From Paractinoplanes atraurantiacus (GTDB lineage Bacteria > Actinomycetota > Actinomycetes > Mycobacteriales > Micromonosporaceae), in NCBI RefSeq assembly GCF_900215205.1, contig NZ_OBDY01000026.1, positions 93,164-157,163 on the forward strand: DNA of 64,000 nucleotides. Reading direction: 5' to 3'. A model generated the notes under the pieces. It searched no databases. It saw only the letters and a program-made list of their open reading frames with translations, and was not told where the DNA came from. Each line of letters opens with the position of its first letter. Positions within the stretch are counted from its first letter, which is position 1. The translations under genes were made by a program, and so were the position numbers. Positions 30,334 through 38,957 of the stretch are shown in pieces.

Positions 30334-30884
30334 CTCGGCTCGTGCTCCGCGGCCAGCTGGTGCCGCAGCGCCGTCCGGGCCTGGTGGATGCGGGATTTCA
30401 CCGTGCCCTCCGGCACGTCGGTCAGCACCGCTATGTGCTGATAGCTCACCTCGCACACGTCTCGCAGGACGACCGCCTCGGCGAGCTCCGGCCGCAGCGT
30501 TCGCAGCGCCTCCAGCAGGTCGATCCGGGTGCCGGCGACCACGCTGGTCCGGCGCGGGTCGGGGCGCTCGGGCAGCGGCGCCCCGCCCGACTCGGCCAGG
30601 AAACGGCCGCGCAGGCTCTGATACGTCGACCGGGCCTGGTTCGCCGTCAGCCGGTAGAGCCACGTGCGGAACGACGAGCGGCCCTCGAACCGGCCGATCG
30701 ACCGGCTCAGCGCCAGCATCGTGTCCTGGCACGCGTCCTCGGCGTCGTCGCGGTGCGGAAGGAAGCGGGCGCAGACGCGCAGCACATCGGGCCGCACCAG
30801 GAAGAGCAGCCGGTCGAGGGCCGCGGCGTCACCGGCGGCCGCCGCCCGGGCCAGCTCCTCGACCTCGGCGGATCCACTGTCCAC
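30330..30884 (-). CDS. ECF RNA polymerase sigma factor
   Basis: 184 aa from GTG 30884. Region 2 (FLPHRDDAEDACQDTMLALSR, FRTWLYRLTANQARSTYQ) and region 4 (LRPELAEAVVLRDVCEVSYQHIAVLTDVPEGTVKSRIHQARTAL) are complete. No anti-sigma gene is adjacent; instead the lipoprotein gene overlaps its stop (ATGA), so that protein is a candidate partner. It diverges from the rhamnogalacturonan acetylesterase gene, with a LacI-type palindrome between them. Confidence 0.9.
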   Translation of the reverse strand: MDSGSAEVEELARAAAAGDAAALDRLLFLVRPDVLRVCARFLPHRDDAEDACQDTMLALSRSIGRFEGRSSFRTWLYRLTANQARSTYQSLRGRFLAESGGAPLPERPDPRRTSVVAGTRIDLLEALRTLRPELAEAVVLRDVCEVSYQHIAVLTDVPEGTVKSRIHQARTALRHQLAAEHEPR

Positions 30885-30926
30885 AGCATCACCGTACGAC
30901 GCCCGCGCTACCGACGACCCTGGCCA

Positions 30927-30940
30927 GGAAAGCGCTTGCC
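30927..30940. promoter_or_regulatory. LacI-type palindrome GGAAAGCGCTTGCC
   Basis: The core AAGCGCTT (30930-30937) is a perfect palindrome with a central CG, the hallmark of LacI-family operators. It ends 30 nt before the acetylesterase start. A close relative, GGTAAGCGCTTTCC, lies upstream of the pectate lyase at 46753-46766. Confidence 0.6.
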
Positions 30941-30970
30941 CGCATCGATGGATATTGATTTGATGACGGC

Positions 30971-31786
30971 ATGTCACTTGACCGGAGAACGCTGTTGCGG
31001 GCCGCTCTCGGCGGGGCCGTCGCCTCCGCGTACCAGATGAGCCCGGCCGAGGCCACCGGCCGGCGGCGGACCGTCTTCGTCGCCGGGGACTCGACCGCCG
31101 CCACCTATGCCACGGCCGACGTGCCGCGGGCCGGATGGGGACAGGCGCTTCACGTGTTCCTGCGGCCGGAGATGACGGTGGAGAACGCGGCACTTTCGGG
31201 GGCGAGCTCGAAGAGCTTCGCCGACCTGGGACGGCTCGACCGGATCCTGGCCGCGATCGGGCCGGGTGACGTGCTGCTGGTCTCGTTCGCGCACAACGAC
31301 GAGAAGACCGAGGACCCCGCCCGCTACACCGAGCCGTGGACGACCTTTCAGGACTACCTACGGCTCTATCTGGACGGCGCCCGCGCCCGCAAGGCGCGCC
31401 CGATCCTGGTGACGCCGGTGGAGCGGCGGCGGTTCCGGGCCGACGGGACGCCGTACCTGTCGCACGGCGAGTATCCGGACTCGATGCGGGCTCTGGCCGA
31501 GGCCACCCGCACGCCGCTCATCGATCTGACCGCGTCCTCGTTCGCGCTGTGGAGCGCGCTCGGGCCGGAGGCGACCAAGGACCACTTCCTGTGGCTCGAC
31601 CCGGGCGAAGAGCCGAACTACCCGGACGGCGCCGCCGACAACACGCATTTCCAGGCGCACGGGGCGATCGAGGTGGCCCGGCTGGTGGCCGCCGGCGTCC
31701 CTGGGCGCGACCGGTGCGCCCTGCGCGACCCCGACATCCCGGACGACGTGCTCACCTGGCCGCCCACCCGGCCGGCCGAGAGCTGA
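30971..31786 (+). CDS. Secreted rhamnogalacturonan acetylesterase-like (CE12, SGNH)
   Basis: 271 aa. A twin-arginine-like N-terminus (SLDRRTLLRAALGGAVASA) suggests Tat export. SGNH blocks are clear: GDSTAATY (nucleophile Ser), Gly in NAALSGASSKSF, Asn in FAHNDEKT, and Asp/His in DNTHFQAHG. The GDSTA and DxxH spacing fits CE12 rhamnogalacturonan acetylesterases, which remove acetyl groups from pectin. A LacI-type operator precedes it. With the PL3 lyase at 46820 it forms a possible pectin-use regulon. Confidence 0.85.
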   Translation: MSLDRRTLLRAALGGAVASAYQMSPAEATGRRRTVFVAGDSTAATYATADVPRAGWGQALHVFLRPEMTVENAALSGASSKSFADLGRLDRILAAIGPGDVLLVSFAHNDEKTEDPARYTEPWTTFQDYLRLYLDGARARKARPILVTPVERRRFRADGTPYLSHGEYPDSMRALAEATRTPLIDLTASSFALWSALGPEATKDHFLWLDPGEEPNYPDGAADNTHFQAHGAIEVARLVAAGVPGRDRCALRDPDIPDDVLTWPPTRPAES

Positions 31787-31813
31787 GGCGCTCCCGGCCG
31801 GCGGATCGGAACG

Positions 31814-33049
31814 TCAGGCGCGGGTCCACTTCTGGTTGGCGGTGCCGCCGCAGTCCCACAGCTGGAGCTGGGCGCCGTTGTTCGGGTTGACGTCCTTGAT
31901 GTCGACGCACCGGTTGGCCGAGACGTTCACCAGGTCGCCCGCGGCCGACAGGGTGAACCGCTGCACCGGGTTGCCGTTGCAGGTGACCAGCTGGATCGGC
32001 GTGCCGTTGGCCAGGGCGCCGCCGGCCGGGTCCATGCACTTGCCCATCGCGCGCATGGTGCCGTCGCTGTTGGCCGTCCACTGCTGGGCGGCTGAGCCGT
32101 TGCAGTCCCACATCTGCAGGCGGGCCCCGTCGGCCGGGTTGGCGTTGGGGATGTCGACGCAGCGGCCGTTCAGGTTCGACTTGAGCGCCTTGCCGCCGCC
32201 GCTCGGCGGCGGGGTGGTGGTCGAGGTGCTGACGTGCACGTAGTCGATCAGCATCTTGCTCTCGTTGGGCAGGCCGGCCGGGTTGCCCTGGCCGAAGTTA
32301 CCGCCGATGGCGAGGTTGAGGATGATGAAGAACGGGTGGTCGAACACCCAGTTCACGTTGCCCTTGGCCGCGCGCAGCGAGTCGGGGGTGGCCCGGAAGT
32401 ACTCCTGGCCGTCGACCGTCCACACGATCAGGTTCGGGGACCAGTCCACCGCGTACGTGTGGAAGGCCTGATACCAGGGCGAGCCGGCGACCAGGGTGCC
32501 GCCGAACGAGCTGCCGCCGGAGTAGCCGGGGCCGTGGAGCGTGCCGAACAGCCGGTTGGGGTCCCGGCCGACGACCTCCATGATGTCGATCTCGCCGTCG
32601 GTCGGCCAGTTGCCGCCACCGAGCATCCAGAAGGCGGGCCAGAGGCCGGAGCCGTTGGGGACCTGGATGCGGGCCTCGACGTGCCCGTACTGCTGGGTGA
32701 ACTTGCCGGCGGTCTGGATGCGGCCGGAGGTGAACTGGCAGGTGCCGTTCCAGCAGTCGTTGTGCCCGCCGCTGCCCTTGCGGGCCGTGATGACCAGGTG
32801 GCCCTGGCCGTCCATGGCGACGTTGCTGGTGCCGCTGGTGTAGTACTGCAGCTCCTGGTTGCCCCAGCCGTTGCCGCCCACGTCGAAGTTCCACTTCGAG
32901 GAGTCGACGCCGGTGCCGGCCGCGCCGTTGAAGTCCTCGTTCCAGACCACGGCCGCCTCGGCCGTGTCGCTGCGGGAGCCGACGGCCAGGCCGCCGCTCA
33001 GGGCCACCACGACGGCGGCCGCCGCGATGAAAAACCGTGACTTGCGCAT
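31814..33049 (-). CDS. Secreted GH16 beta-glucanase with CBM13
   Basis: 411 aa from ATG 33049 behind GAGGAA. The signal peptide ends near AEAA. The GH16 domain (about 34-275) holds the catalytic motif DGEIDIMEVVG with Glu153, Asp155 and Glu158, and its sequence resembles laminarinase-type beta-1,3-glucanases. A Thr/Pro/Gly linker leads to a ricin-type CBM13 (about 290-411) with QxW-like repeats (AAQQWTA, VQRFTL, NQKWT). It would degrade fungal or plant beta-glucan. Transcribed alone. Confidence 0.93.
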   Translation of the reverse strand: MRKSRFFIAAAAVVVALSGGLAVGSRSDTAEAAVVWNEDFNGAAGTGVDSSKWNFDVGGNGWGNQELQYYTSGTSNVAMDGQGHLVITARKGSGGHNDCWNGTCQFTSGRIQTAGKFTQQYGHVEARIQVPNGSGLWPAFWMLGGGNWPTDGEIDIMEVVGRDPNRLFGTLHGPGYSGGSSFGGTLVAGSPWYQAFHTYAVDWSPNLIVWTVDGQEYFRATPDSLRAAKGNVNWVFDHPFFIILNLAIGGNFGQGNPAGLPNESKMLIDYVHVSTSTTTPPPSGGGKALKSNLNGRCVDIPNANPADGARLQMWDCNGSAAQQWTANSDGTMRAMGKCMDPAGGALANGTPIQLVTCNGNPVQRFTLSAAGDLVNVSANRCVDIKDVNPNNGAQLQLWDCGGTANQKWTRA

Positions 33050-33058
33050 AGGGGATTC

Positions 33059-33108
33059 CTCGGGGGAGAGGGGGTTAATGTGTAACAGTCTTAAAAATTG
33101 CCCCCGAG
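33059..33108 (-). promoter_or_regulatory. GH16 upstream region with long inverted repeat
   Basis: CTCGGGGG (33059-33066) and CCCCCGAG (33101-33108) form perfect 8-bp arms around a 34-nt AT-rich centre (including TTAATGTGTAACAG) just upstream of the GH16 ribosome binding site. The centre probably contains the -10 region; the arms could form a leader stem or an operator pair. Confidence 0.4.
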
Positions 33109-33111
33109 CAG

Positions 33112-33624
33112 TCAAGCGGACAGCGAGGTTCCGGGACTTCCGGGCACGATGGTTGTCAACCTGCGCTGTGTCCACCCGACCCAGAAGTCACCGAGGTCGT
33201 TGGCCAGCCAGTGCGGCGCCGCGCTCACCGGATCCCACAGGAAAACCCCTGAGTTCCCGTCCCGGGGTACGCAGATGCGAGCCCCCGTGCCGTCGTCACC
33301 GATCGCGACGAGTTCCCGCCGGGCCGGCAGCGCGTCCTGCCATTCCCGTTCGTTGCGGGAGATCAGATCGGCCAGTGGCCACAGGAAGAACCGCTGCCCG
33401 TCCTGCTCGAGGAAGCCGTCGCTGACCTCGTACAACTTGCGCAGTTCGAGGGTGAGGCTCTCGCACGCGTCCAGCTGTTCGGCGGGCACACCCGGCTGGG
33501 CCAGATAGGCGTCGGTCGCGCGAACCAGATCGCGCCAATCAACGAGGACCATTCCGGGATGATTCCACTCAGGAAGCCCCGTTCCGGCGATCTTAAGGTC
33601 ACAAACCAGTCTCAAACCGGTCAT
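33112..33624 (-). CDS. SMI1/KNR4 (SUKH)-like protein
   Basis: 170 aa from ATG 33624; ATG 33552 is an alternative. Features such as VSDGFLEQDGQRFFLWPLADLISRNEREWQ and VAIGDDGTGARICVPRDGNSGVFLWDPVS, ending in FWVGWTQ, fit the SUKH superfamily. Members include contact-dependent toxin immunity proteins, but many are stand-alone in actinomycetes. No toxin gene is adjacent. It lies 11 bp after the deacetylase-like gene on the same strand, so the two are likely cotranscribed. Confidence 0.65.
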   Translation of the reverse strand: MTGLRLVCDLKIAGTGLPEWNHPGMVLVDWRDLVRATDAYLAQPGVPAEQLDACESLTLELRKLYEVSDGFLEQDGQRFFLWPLADLISRNEREWQDALPARRELVAIGDDGTGARICVPRDGNSGVFLWDPVSAAPHWLANDLGDFWVGWTQRRLTTIVPGSPGTSLSA

Positions 33625-33635
33625 TTCGTACGTCG

Positions 33636-34853
33636 TCAGGCGGCGCCGCCCAGATAGCCGGTCCAACCGCCCCGAGGAGCCCGGCCGACCGGCAGGGCGC
33701 GCAGCCGCTGGAGGACGGCGTCGTTCTGCGCCTCCAGCCAGGCCACGAGCTGGCGGAAGGACACGAAGCGGACGTTCGGGTGCTGGGCCATGGCGCGGGC
33801 GGCCTCGGTGACGGCGTCCATGTAGATGCCGCGGTTCCAGTTCTCGAAGTGGTTGCCGATGATCAGCGGCGCCCGGTTGCCGTCGTAGGCCCGCCGGAAC
33901 CCGGCCAGGTAGGCGTCGCGGGCCTGCGCCTTCCAGGCCGCGTGCCGCGCCGGGTCGCCGTGCGGGGTCCGCGACTGGTTGAACATGATGTTGTAGTCCA
34001 TCGAGATGACCTCGAAGCTGTGCCCCGGGAACGGGATGCCCTGCATGGGCAGCTGCCAGAGGCCGTTCTTCCACTGCTTGGGCCAGACCTGGGTGCCCGT
34101 GCCGGAGCTGTCGTACTTCCACTTCTGGACCCGCGAGGCCTTGAGCAGGTTCTTCTGCCCTTCCAGACAGGGCGTACGGCCACCGGTCAGCTCTTTGCCG
34201 TAGTCGAACGGCAGCGGCGGGATGTCGGTGAACCCCGTGTTGGTGCGCCAACTCCGTACGAAGGAAAGGGCTTGATCTATCTCGCTGTCCCAGTCGGACG
34301 GCGACCACCGTTCGACGCCGCCGGGACCGCAGAAGTGACCGTTGAAATGGGTGCCGATCTCGTTGCCGGCGAGCCACGCCGGGCCGAGCTGGCCGATCGT
34401 CCCGTGCACCGACTTGTCGGAGAACCAGCCCAGGGCGGAAGCGCCGGCCGGATGCCGCGGCGGGCGGTAGAGCATGCGCTTGGACTTCGGCAGCGTGTAG
34501 AGGCCGGTCAGGAAGAAGGTCATGTTGCCGTTGAGCTCGCGCGCGAGCTCCCGGAACCGGGTGAACAGATCGGCCCGTCCGGAGCCGTCCCAGGAGAACA
34601 CGACGAACTGCGGCGGCTCCTCACCGGGCCCGAGCGCCCGGGCGACCGGCTGATGCGGCTGCGGCCCGGTGTCGCTGGTGCTGCCGTCCCCGATCAGCCG
34701 GACCCGGGGCGGCGTCGATGAGGTCGCCGGCCGCGCCGACGGGACCGCGGATGCCGACGCCGAGGCGGCCGGGGCCGAGTGCCGGGCCGGACCGCAGCCG
34801 GCCAATGTTCCGGCCGCCGCTGCCGCGAGCAGCACTCCTCTTCTGCTGACCAT
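33636..34853 (-). CDS. Polysaccharide deacetylase-like lipoprotein
   Basis: 405 aa. Lipobox LAGC near residue 20, a Ser/Ala-rich linker, then a NodB-like barrel. FVVFSWDGSGR gives the first motif Asp, NEIGTHFNGHFCG gives the metal-binding His pair, and PLIIGNHFENWNRG supplies the late His motif. It is longer than the usual NodB domain, like extracytoplasmic deacetylases annotated in many actinomycetes. It would act on surface or environmental polysaccharide outside the membrane. The SUKH-like gene follows within 12 nt. Confidence 0.82.
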   Translation of the reverse strand: MVSRRGVLLAAAAAGTLAGCGPARHSAPAASASASAVPSARPATSSTPPRVRLIGDGSTSDTGPQPHQPVARALGPGEEPPQFVVFSWDGSGRADLFTRFRELARELNGNMTFFLTGLYTLPKSKRMLYRPPRHPAGASALGWFSDKSVHGTIGQLGPAWLAGNEIGTHFNGHFCGPGGVERWSPSDWDSEIDQALSFVRSWRTNTGFTDIPPLPFDYGKELTGGRTPCLEGQKNLLKASRVQKWKYDSSGTGTQVWPKQWKNGLWQLPMQGIPFPGHSFEVISMDYNIMFNQSRTPHGDPARHAAWKAQARDAYLAGFRRAYDGNRAPLIIGNHFENWNRGIYMDAVTEAARAMAQHPNVRFVSFRQLVAWLEAQNDAVLQRLRALPVGRAPRGGWTGYLGGAA

Positions 34854-34941
34854 CAGTGTTTCTCCGTTGCGAGTGATCTTCGGTATCGATCACGCTAGGC
34901 AAACGGCGACGGTCTCGAATCCCCGGAAAGTGCCACCCATC

Positions 34942-35406
34942 TCAGAGCCGGCGGAGCAGCCCGACCAGCAACACGGCGCAGCCGGCGAGGCAGAGGACGG
35001 TCCGGGCGTGGTTGGCCGGGTTCCACTGGTCCAGAAACCGCGACCAGGCAATCGTCTCCGCGTTCAGGCGGTTGTTGAGCGGCACGTTGACCACGACCGT
35101 GACGCCGAGCGCGCCGACGAAGGTCAGGACGGAGCCGGTCAGCAGCCACCCGGAGCCGGCCTGAGACCAGGTGCCCAGCGCCCGCACGGCCACCAGCACA
35201 CACAGCACCGCCGTGCCGAAGAGCGCAATCATGAGAGGCGGCCGCTGCGCGGTCACATTGAGCGACCGCATGGCGGCCGCCCCCGCCTGGTCCGGAAGCC
35301 GTCGCAGCCCGCTCATCACGAACCCCGAGAACGCGAAGAACACACCGGCCATGAGCCCGCTACCGACAACAGCGCCCGCACCGACAACATCCCAGAAGCG
35401 ATTCAT
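34942..35406 (-). CDS. DUF1772 (anthrone oxygenase-like) membrane protein
   Basis: 154 aa from ATG 35406, four membrane segments. Conserved features of DUF1772: an N-terminal GLMAGVFFAFSGFVMSGLRRLP helix, then VTVVVNVPLNNRLN and RFLDQWNPANHARTVLCLAG. Relatives include anthrone oxygenases, but most members have no known substrate. The GGAGGT upstream is unusually close to the start codon. Single gene. Confidence 0.85.
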   Translation of the reverse strand: MNRFWDVVGAGAVVGSGLMAGVFFAFSGFVMSGLRRLPDQAGAAAMRSLNVTAQRPPLMIALFGTAVLCVLVAVRALGTWSQAGSGWLLTGSVLTFVGALGVTVVVNVPLNNRLNAETIAWSRFLDQWNPANHARTVLCLAGCAVLLVGLLRRL

Positions 35407-35484
35407 ACCTCCATGCCACCGCACCCCGGCGCCACATTCCATGCCGCAGCCGCTCCACCCCATAAGCGAGAGTCCAGACACGGC

Positions 35485-36030
35485 CTGACGCCTCTGCTCT
35501 TCGCCCGGCACGGACAACCCACCGACAACGCCGCCGGTGTCTTCGGCAACCGCGCGCCGGGTGCGGGGCTCAGCGAGATCGGCGCAGCCGTGATGTCCAG
35601 CGGCGTTGGTCGAGGAAGTGCGACCACCGTTAACGCCGCGCTCACCTACGCCACAAACGACGCCTCGGACCGGCCCCGATCACCGATCAACTCGGCCTGG
35701 CCGCAAGCCGATCCGCCGCTACGAACACCAAAGACCAGGCGACCTGCCGCACGTCGATGTCAAGAAACTCGGCAACGTGCCCGACGGCGGCGGTTGGCGC
35801 TACCTCGGCCGCCAGCAAGGCAGAAAGAACCGGGCCGCCACCACCTGGGCACGGCGGCCTTCGCCGGGACCCTCCGCGGTGCCGAGGCGGCGGCGGTCGA
35901 CAGCAGCACCGCTCGTCGCGCCGTCAAGACCGCCGTAGTGCTCGCGGAAGCCGTCGGCGCGCCGTGCAGGTGGGTGGTAGAGGCGGATCTCGCCGCGCGG
36001 ATGGACGAAGGCGAGGCTGGCAAGCCGTAA
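35485..36030 (+). pseudogene. Histidine phosphatase gene interrupted by foreign DNA
   Basis: The 5' part encodes LLFARHGQPTDNAAGVFG and APGAGLSEIG, the N-terminal RHG motif of histidine phosphatases (phosphoglycerate-mutase superfamily). The same frame resumes after about 290 bp with DSSTARRAVKTAVVLAEAVG, the next block of the same family. Between them lie unrelated codons and an IS481 fragment. No start codon with ribosome binding site remains, and the C-terminal half is lost. Confidence 0.65.
35696..35845 (+). mobile_element. IS481-family transposase fragment
   Basis: In a different frame from the phosphatase remnant, GRKPIRRYEHQRPGDLPHVD followed by VKKLGNVPDGGGWRYLGR is the start of the DDE catalytic core of IS481 transposases (first Asp in HVDVKKLG). 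Only about 50 codons survive, with no inverted repeats visible. It appears to mark the DNA that broke the phosphatase gene. Confidence 0.75.
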
Positions 36031-36214
36031 TCCTCGGAACGTTGGCGCGGACGGACGGTGGTCGCGGTGGGCCCACGGCGGGATCACGATCGAGGGGAAA
36101 GGACACGATCCGATACCAACCCCGGATATTGATCTTCGTAAGTGGTTAGGGTCTCGCCAACGGTGACCAGCCCGTCACCGCGTTTGCCCGTACCCACAGG
36201 ACGAGGTGAATACG
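36031..36214 (+). promoter_or_regulatory. Upstream region of the peptide transporter operon
   Basis: A gap of 184 bp. TATTGATCTTCGTAAGTGG is followed by TTAGGGT, a good actinomycete -10 (TAGGGT) without a well-spaced -35. GAGGTG at 36203-36208 is the ribosome binding site. Confidence 0.4.
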
Positions 36215-37894
36215 ATGCGTGCATCGGGGATGCAGGCTTTCAGGCTTCGGACGGTCATCGCCGCCGGGGTCGTCGCGGCGCTGGCGATCGGCGGGGCCGG
36301 CTGCGCGAAAAGCGACCGTGACAGCGGTGGCGACGAGGACAAGGCCGCGACCGGCGGCACGTTCATCTTCGCGGGGGCCGGTGATCCGAAGAACTTCGAT
36401 CCGATCTTCAACGACGACGGTGAGTCGTTCCGGCCGATCCGGCAGATCTACGACACGCTCGTCACCCATAAGCCGGGCACCGCGGAGCTGACCGGTGGTC
36501 TGGCCGAGAGCTGGTCCAACGACCCCACCGGCAAGGTGTGGACCTTCAAGCTGCGCCAGGGCGTCAAGTTCCACGACGGCTCCGCTCTGGACGCCGCCGC
36601 CGTCTGCGCGAACTTCGACCGCTGGTTCAACATGAAGGGCGAGGCCGCCCAGTCCCAGATGATCTACTACGCCGACGTGTTCGGCGGGTTCGCCGGCAGC
36701 CCGGACGCCGTCTACGACAACTGCAAGGCGCAGGACGCCGGCACCGCGGTCGTGACGATGAAGAAGTACAAGGGCGCCTTCCCGGGTGCGTTCGCGCTGA
36801 CCGCCTTCTCGATCGCCAGCCCGACCGCCATGAAGCAGTACGACGCCGACAAGGTGACCCAGAACGGCGACTCGTTCGCCTACAGCGCCTTCGCCAACGA
36901 GCATCCGACCGGCACCGGCGCGTTCACCTACGGCGGCTGGAACAAGGCGACCGGCGAGATCACGCTGAACAAGAACCCCGACTACTGGGGCGAGAAGGCC
37001 AAGGTCGACAAGATGATCATCAAGGTCATCAAGGACGAGAACACCCGTAAGCAGGAGCTGCGGGCGGGCACCGTCCAGGCGATCGACTTCCCGGCGCCGG
37101 CCGACCGCAAGGCGCTGGCCGACGAGGGCTACAAGGTGCTCAACCGGCCCGCCTTCAACATCCTCTACCTGGGCATCAACCAGAAGAACCCCAAGCTGAG
37201 AGATTTGCGCGTACGCCAGGCGATCGCCTACGCCCTGAACCGCGCCCAGCTGGTGCAGACGAAGGGACCGGGCGGTTCCACGGTGGCCGACGAGTTCCTG
37301 CCGAGCACGGTCATGGGCTACGCCCCGGACGTGCAGAAGTACGACTACAACCTGGACAAGGCCAAGCAGCTGCTGTCCGAGGCCGGCGCGACCGGGCTGA
37401 CGCTGAACTTCTACTACCCCACTGAGGTCTCCCGCCCGTACATGCCGAACCCGCAGGAGATCTTCACCGTCCTCGCCAATGACCTGCAAGCCGCCGGGAT
37501 CAAGATCAACGGCGTGCCCCGGCCGTGGAACGGCGGTTTCAAGGACGACGTGCAGCAGTTCGGCAAGCAGGACCTGCACATTCTCGGCTGGACCGGCGAC
37601 TACAACGACCCGGGCAACTTCGTCGGCACGTTCTTCGGCCGGGAGAAGGAAGAGTTCGGCGACGGCGCGATGACCGACATGTTCACGGCCATCGGCAAGG
37701 CCGACGCGACCGTCGAGCCGAACGCCAAGAAGGCGGCCTGGGAGCAGGTCAACCGCGACATCGCCAGCAAGTGGCTGCCGGCCGTCCCGATCTGGCACGG
37801 CCCGCCCGCCCTGGTCACCACGAAGAACGTCGAAGGCCTGGTGCCGAGCCCGCTCACCGCGGAACAGTTCAACACCGTCTCGATCACCAAGTAG
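36215..37894 (+). CDS. ABC importer substrate-binding lipoprotein (family 5)
   Basis: 559 aa from ATG 36215; GTG 36206 is possible but overlaps the ribosome binding site. Lipobox GGAGC near residue 30. The SBP family 5 core shows KNFDPIFND, GLAESWSNDPTGKVWTFKLRQGVKFHDG and RQAIAYALNRAQLV, and NILYLGINQKNP in the middle. It captures peptides or similar solutes outside the membrane and delivers them to the permeases encoded next. First gene of a five-gene operon (binding protein, two permeases, two ATPases). Confidence 0.93.
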   Translation: MRASGMQAFRLRTVIAAGVVAALAIGGAGCAKSDRDSGGDEDKAATGGTFIFAGAGDPKNFDPIFNDDGESFRPIRQIYDTLVTHKPGTAELTGGLAESWSNDPTGKVWTFKLRQGVKFHDGSALDAAAVCANFDRWFNMKGEAAQSQMIYYADVFGGFAGSPDAVYDNCKAQDAGTAVVTMKKYKGAFPGAFALTAFSIASPTAMKQYDADKVTQNGDSFAYSAFANEHPTGTGAFTYGGWNKATGEITLNKNPDYWGEKAKVDKMIIKVIKDENTRKQELRAGTVQAIDFPAPADRKALADEGYKVLNRPAFNILYLGINQKNPKLRDLRVRQAIAYALNRAQLVQTKGPGGSTVADEFLPSTVMGYAPDVQKYDYNLDKAKQLLSEAGATGLTLNFYYPTEVSRPYMPNPQEIFTVLANDLQAAGIKINGVPRPWNGGFKDDVQQFGKQDLHILGWTGDYNDPGNFVGTFFGREKEEFGDGAMTDMFTAIGKADATVEPNAKKAAWEQVNRDIASKWLPAVPIWHGPPALVTTKNVEGLVPSPLTAEQFNTVSITK

Positions 37895-37949
37895 GCCGCG
37901 CGGCCCGGGCCGGAGACGGCCCGGGCCGACCGACGCTAATCGGAGAACG

Positions 37950-38957
37950 ATGCTCAGAGTCGTCTCGCGCCGCCTGATCCAACTGTTCATCACCCTGCTC
38001 GCCCTGATGACCTTGATCTTCTTCTGGCTGCGCAGCCTTCCCGGCGGGCCGGTCGACGCCCTGCTGGGCGAGCGGGCCACCCCCGAGACCCGGGCGCGGC
38101 TGATCAAGGCCCTCGGCTACGACGAGCCGATCTGGGTTCAGTACGGCCACTTCCTCAAAAACGTGGTGACCGGCAACTTCGGCAACTCCATCCGCACCGG
38201 CGAGCCGGTGATGGACGTGATCAGCCGCTCGTTCCCGGCCACGGTCGAGTTGGCCGTCGCGGCCATCATCATCGCGATCGGCCTGGGCGTCCCGCTGGGC
38301 TATCTCGCGGCCCGCCATCGGGGGCGGGCGCTCGACAACGCCACCATCATCCTCACCCTGGTCGGCATCTCGATCCCGATCTTCTTCCTGGGCTACCTGC
38401 TCAAGGATTGGCTGACCCAGAGCGTGCACCTCTTCCCGCCGTCCGGCCGGATCTCCACCGGCATGGACAACACCGACGTGACCGGCTTGTTCGTTCTGGA
38501 CGGGCTGCTGACCCGGGAGTTCGACGCCTCGGCGGACGCGCTATGGCATCTGGTGCTGCCCGCCCTCACGCTGGCCACGATCCCGCTGGCCATCATCATC
38601 CGGATCACGAGAGCGAGCGTGTTGGACGTCCTGGACGCGGACTACATCCGTACGGCCGAAGCCAAAGGTCTCAGAAATCCGACCGTCCGCAAGCGTCATG
38701 TGCTGCGCAACGCGATGCTGCCGGTGGTCACCATCATCGGTTTGCAGACGGGCGCGCTGCTGGCCGGCGCCGTGCTGACCGAGAAGGTCTACAACTGGGG
38801 CGGGCTGGGCACGCTGATCACCGACTCGATCAGCGGGAGCCGCGACTACCCCGTGCTGCAAGCCCTGATCCTGCTCGCCGCGGTCGTGTTCATCGTGGTC
38901 AACCTGCTGGTCGACCTGTCCTACGCGATCATCGACCCGAGGGTGCGTGTGCGATGA
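37950..38957 (+). CDS. ABC importer permease, DppB/OppB type
   Basis: 335 aa with six membrane segments. The N-terminus (RVVSRRLIQLFITLLALMTLIFFWLRSLPGGPVDALLG) and the EAA loop (RTAEAKGLRNPTVRKRHVLRNAMLPVVTIIG) are diagnostic. The EAA motif contacts the ATPase subunits. It lies 55 bp after the binding-protein gene and overlaps the next permease by ATGA. It forms the membrane channel together with that permease. Confidence 0.95.
   Translation: MLRVVSRRLIQLFITLLALMTLIFFWLRSLPGGPVDALLGERATPETRARLIKALGYDEPIWVQYGHFLKNVVTGNFGNSIRTGEPVMDVISRSFPATVELAVAAIIIAIGLGVPLGYLAARHRGRALDNATIILTLVGISIPIFFLGYLLKDWLTQSVHLFPPSGRISTGMDNTDVTGLFVLDGLLTREFDASADALWHLVLPALTLATIPLAIIIRITRASVLDVLDADYIRTAEAKGLRNPTVRKRHVLRNAMLPVVTIIGLQTGALLAGAVLTEKVYNWGGLGTLITDSISGSRDYPVLQALILLAAVVFIVVNLLVDLSYAIIDPRVRVR

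Noticed and set aside
36146..38107. 653-codon open frame on the minus strand
   Set aside because: Antisense shadow of the ABC binding-protein gene, caused by high GC third positions; low-complexity Arg/Gly/Val composition.
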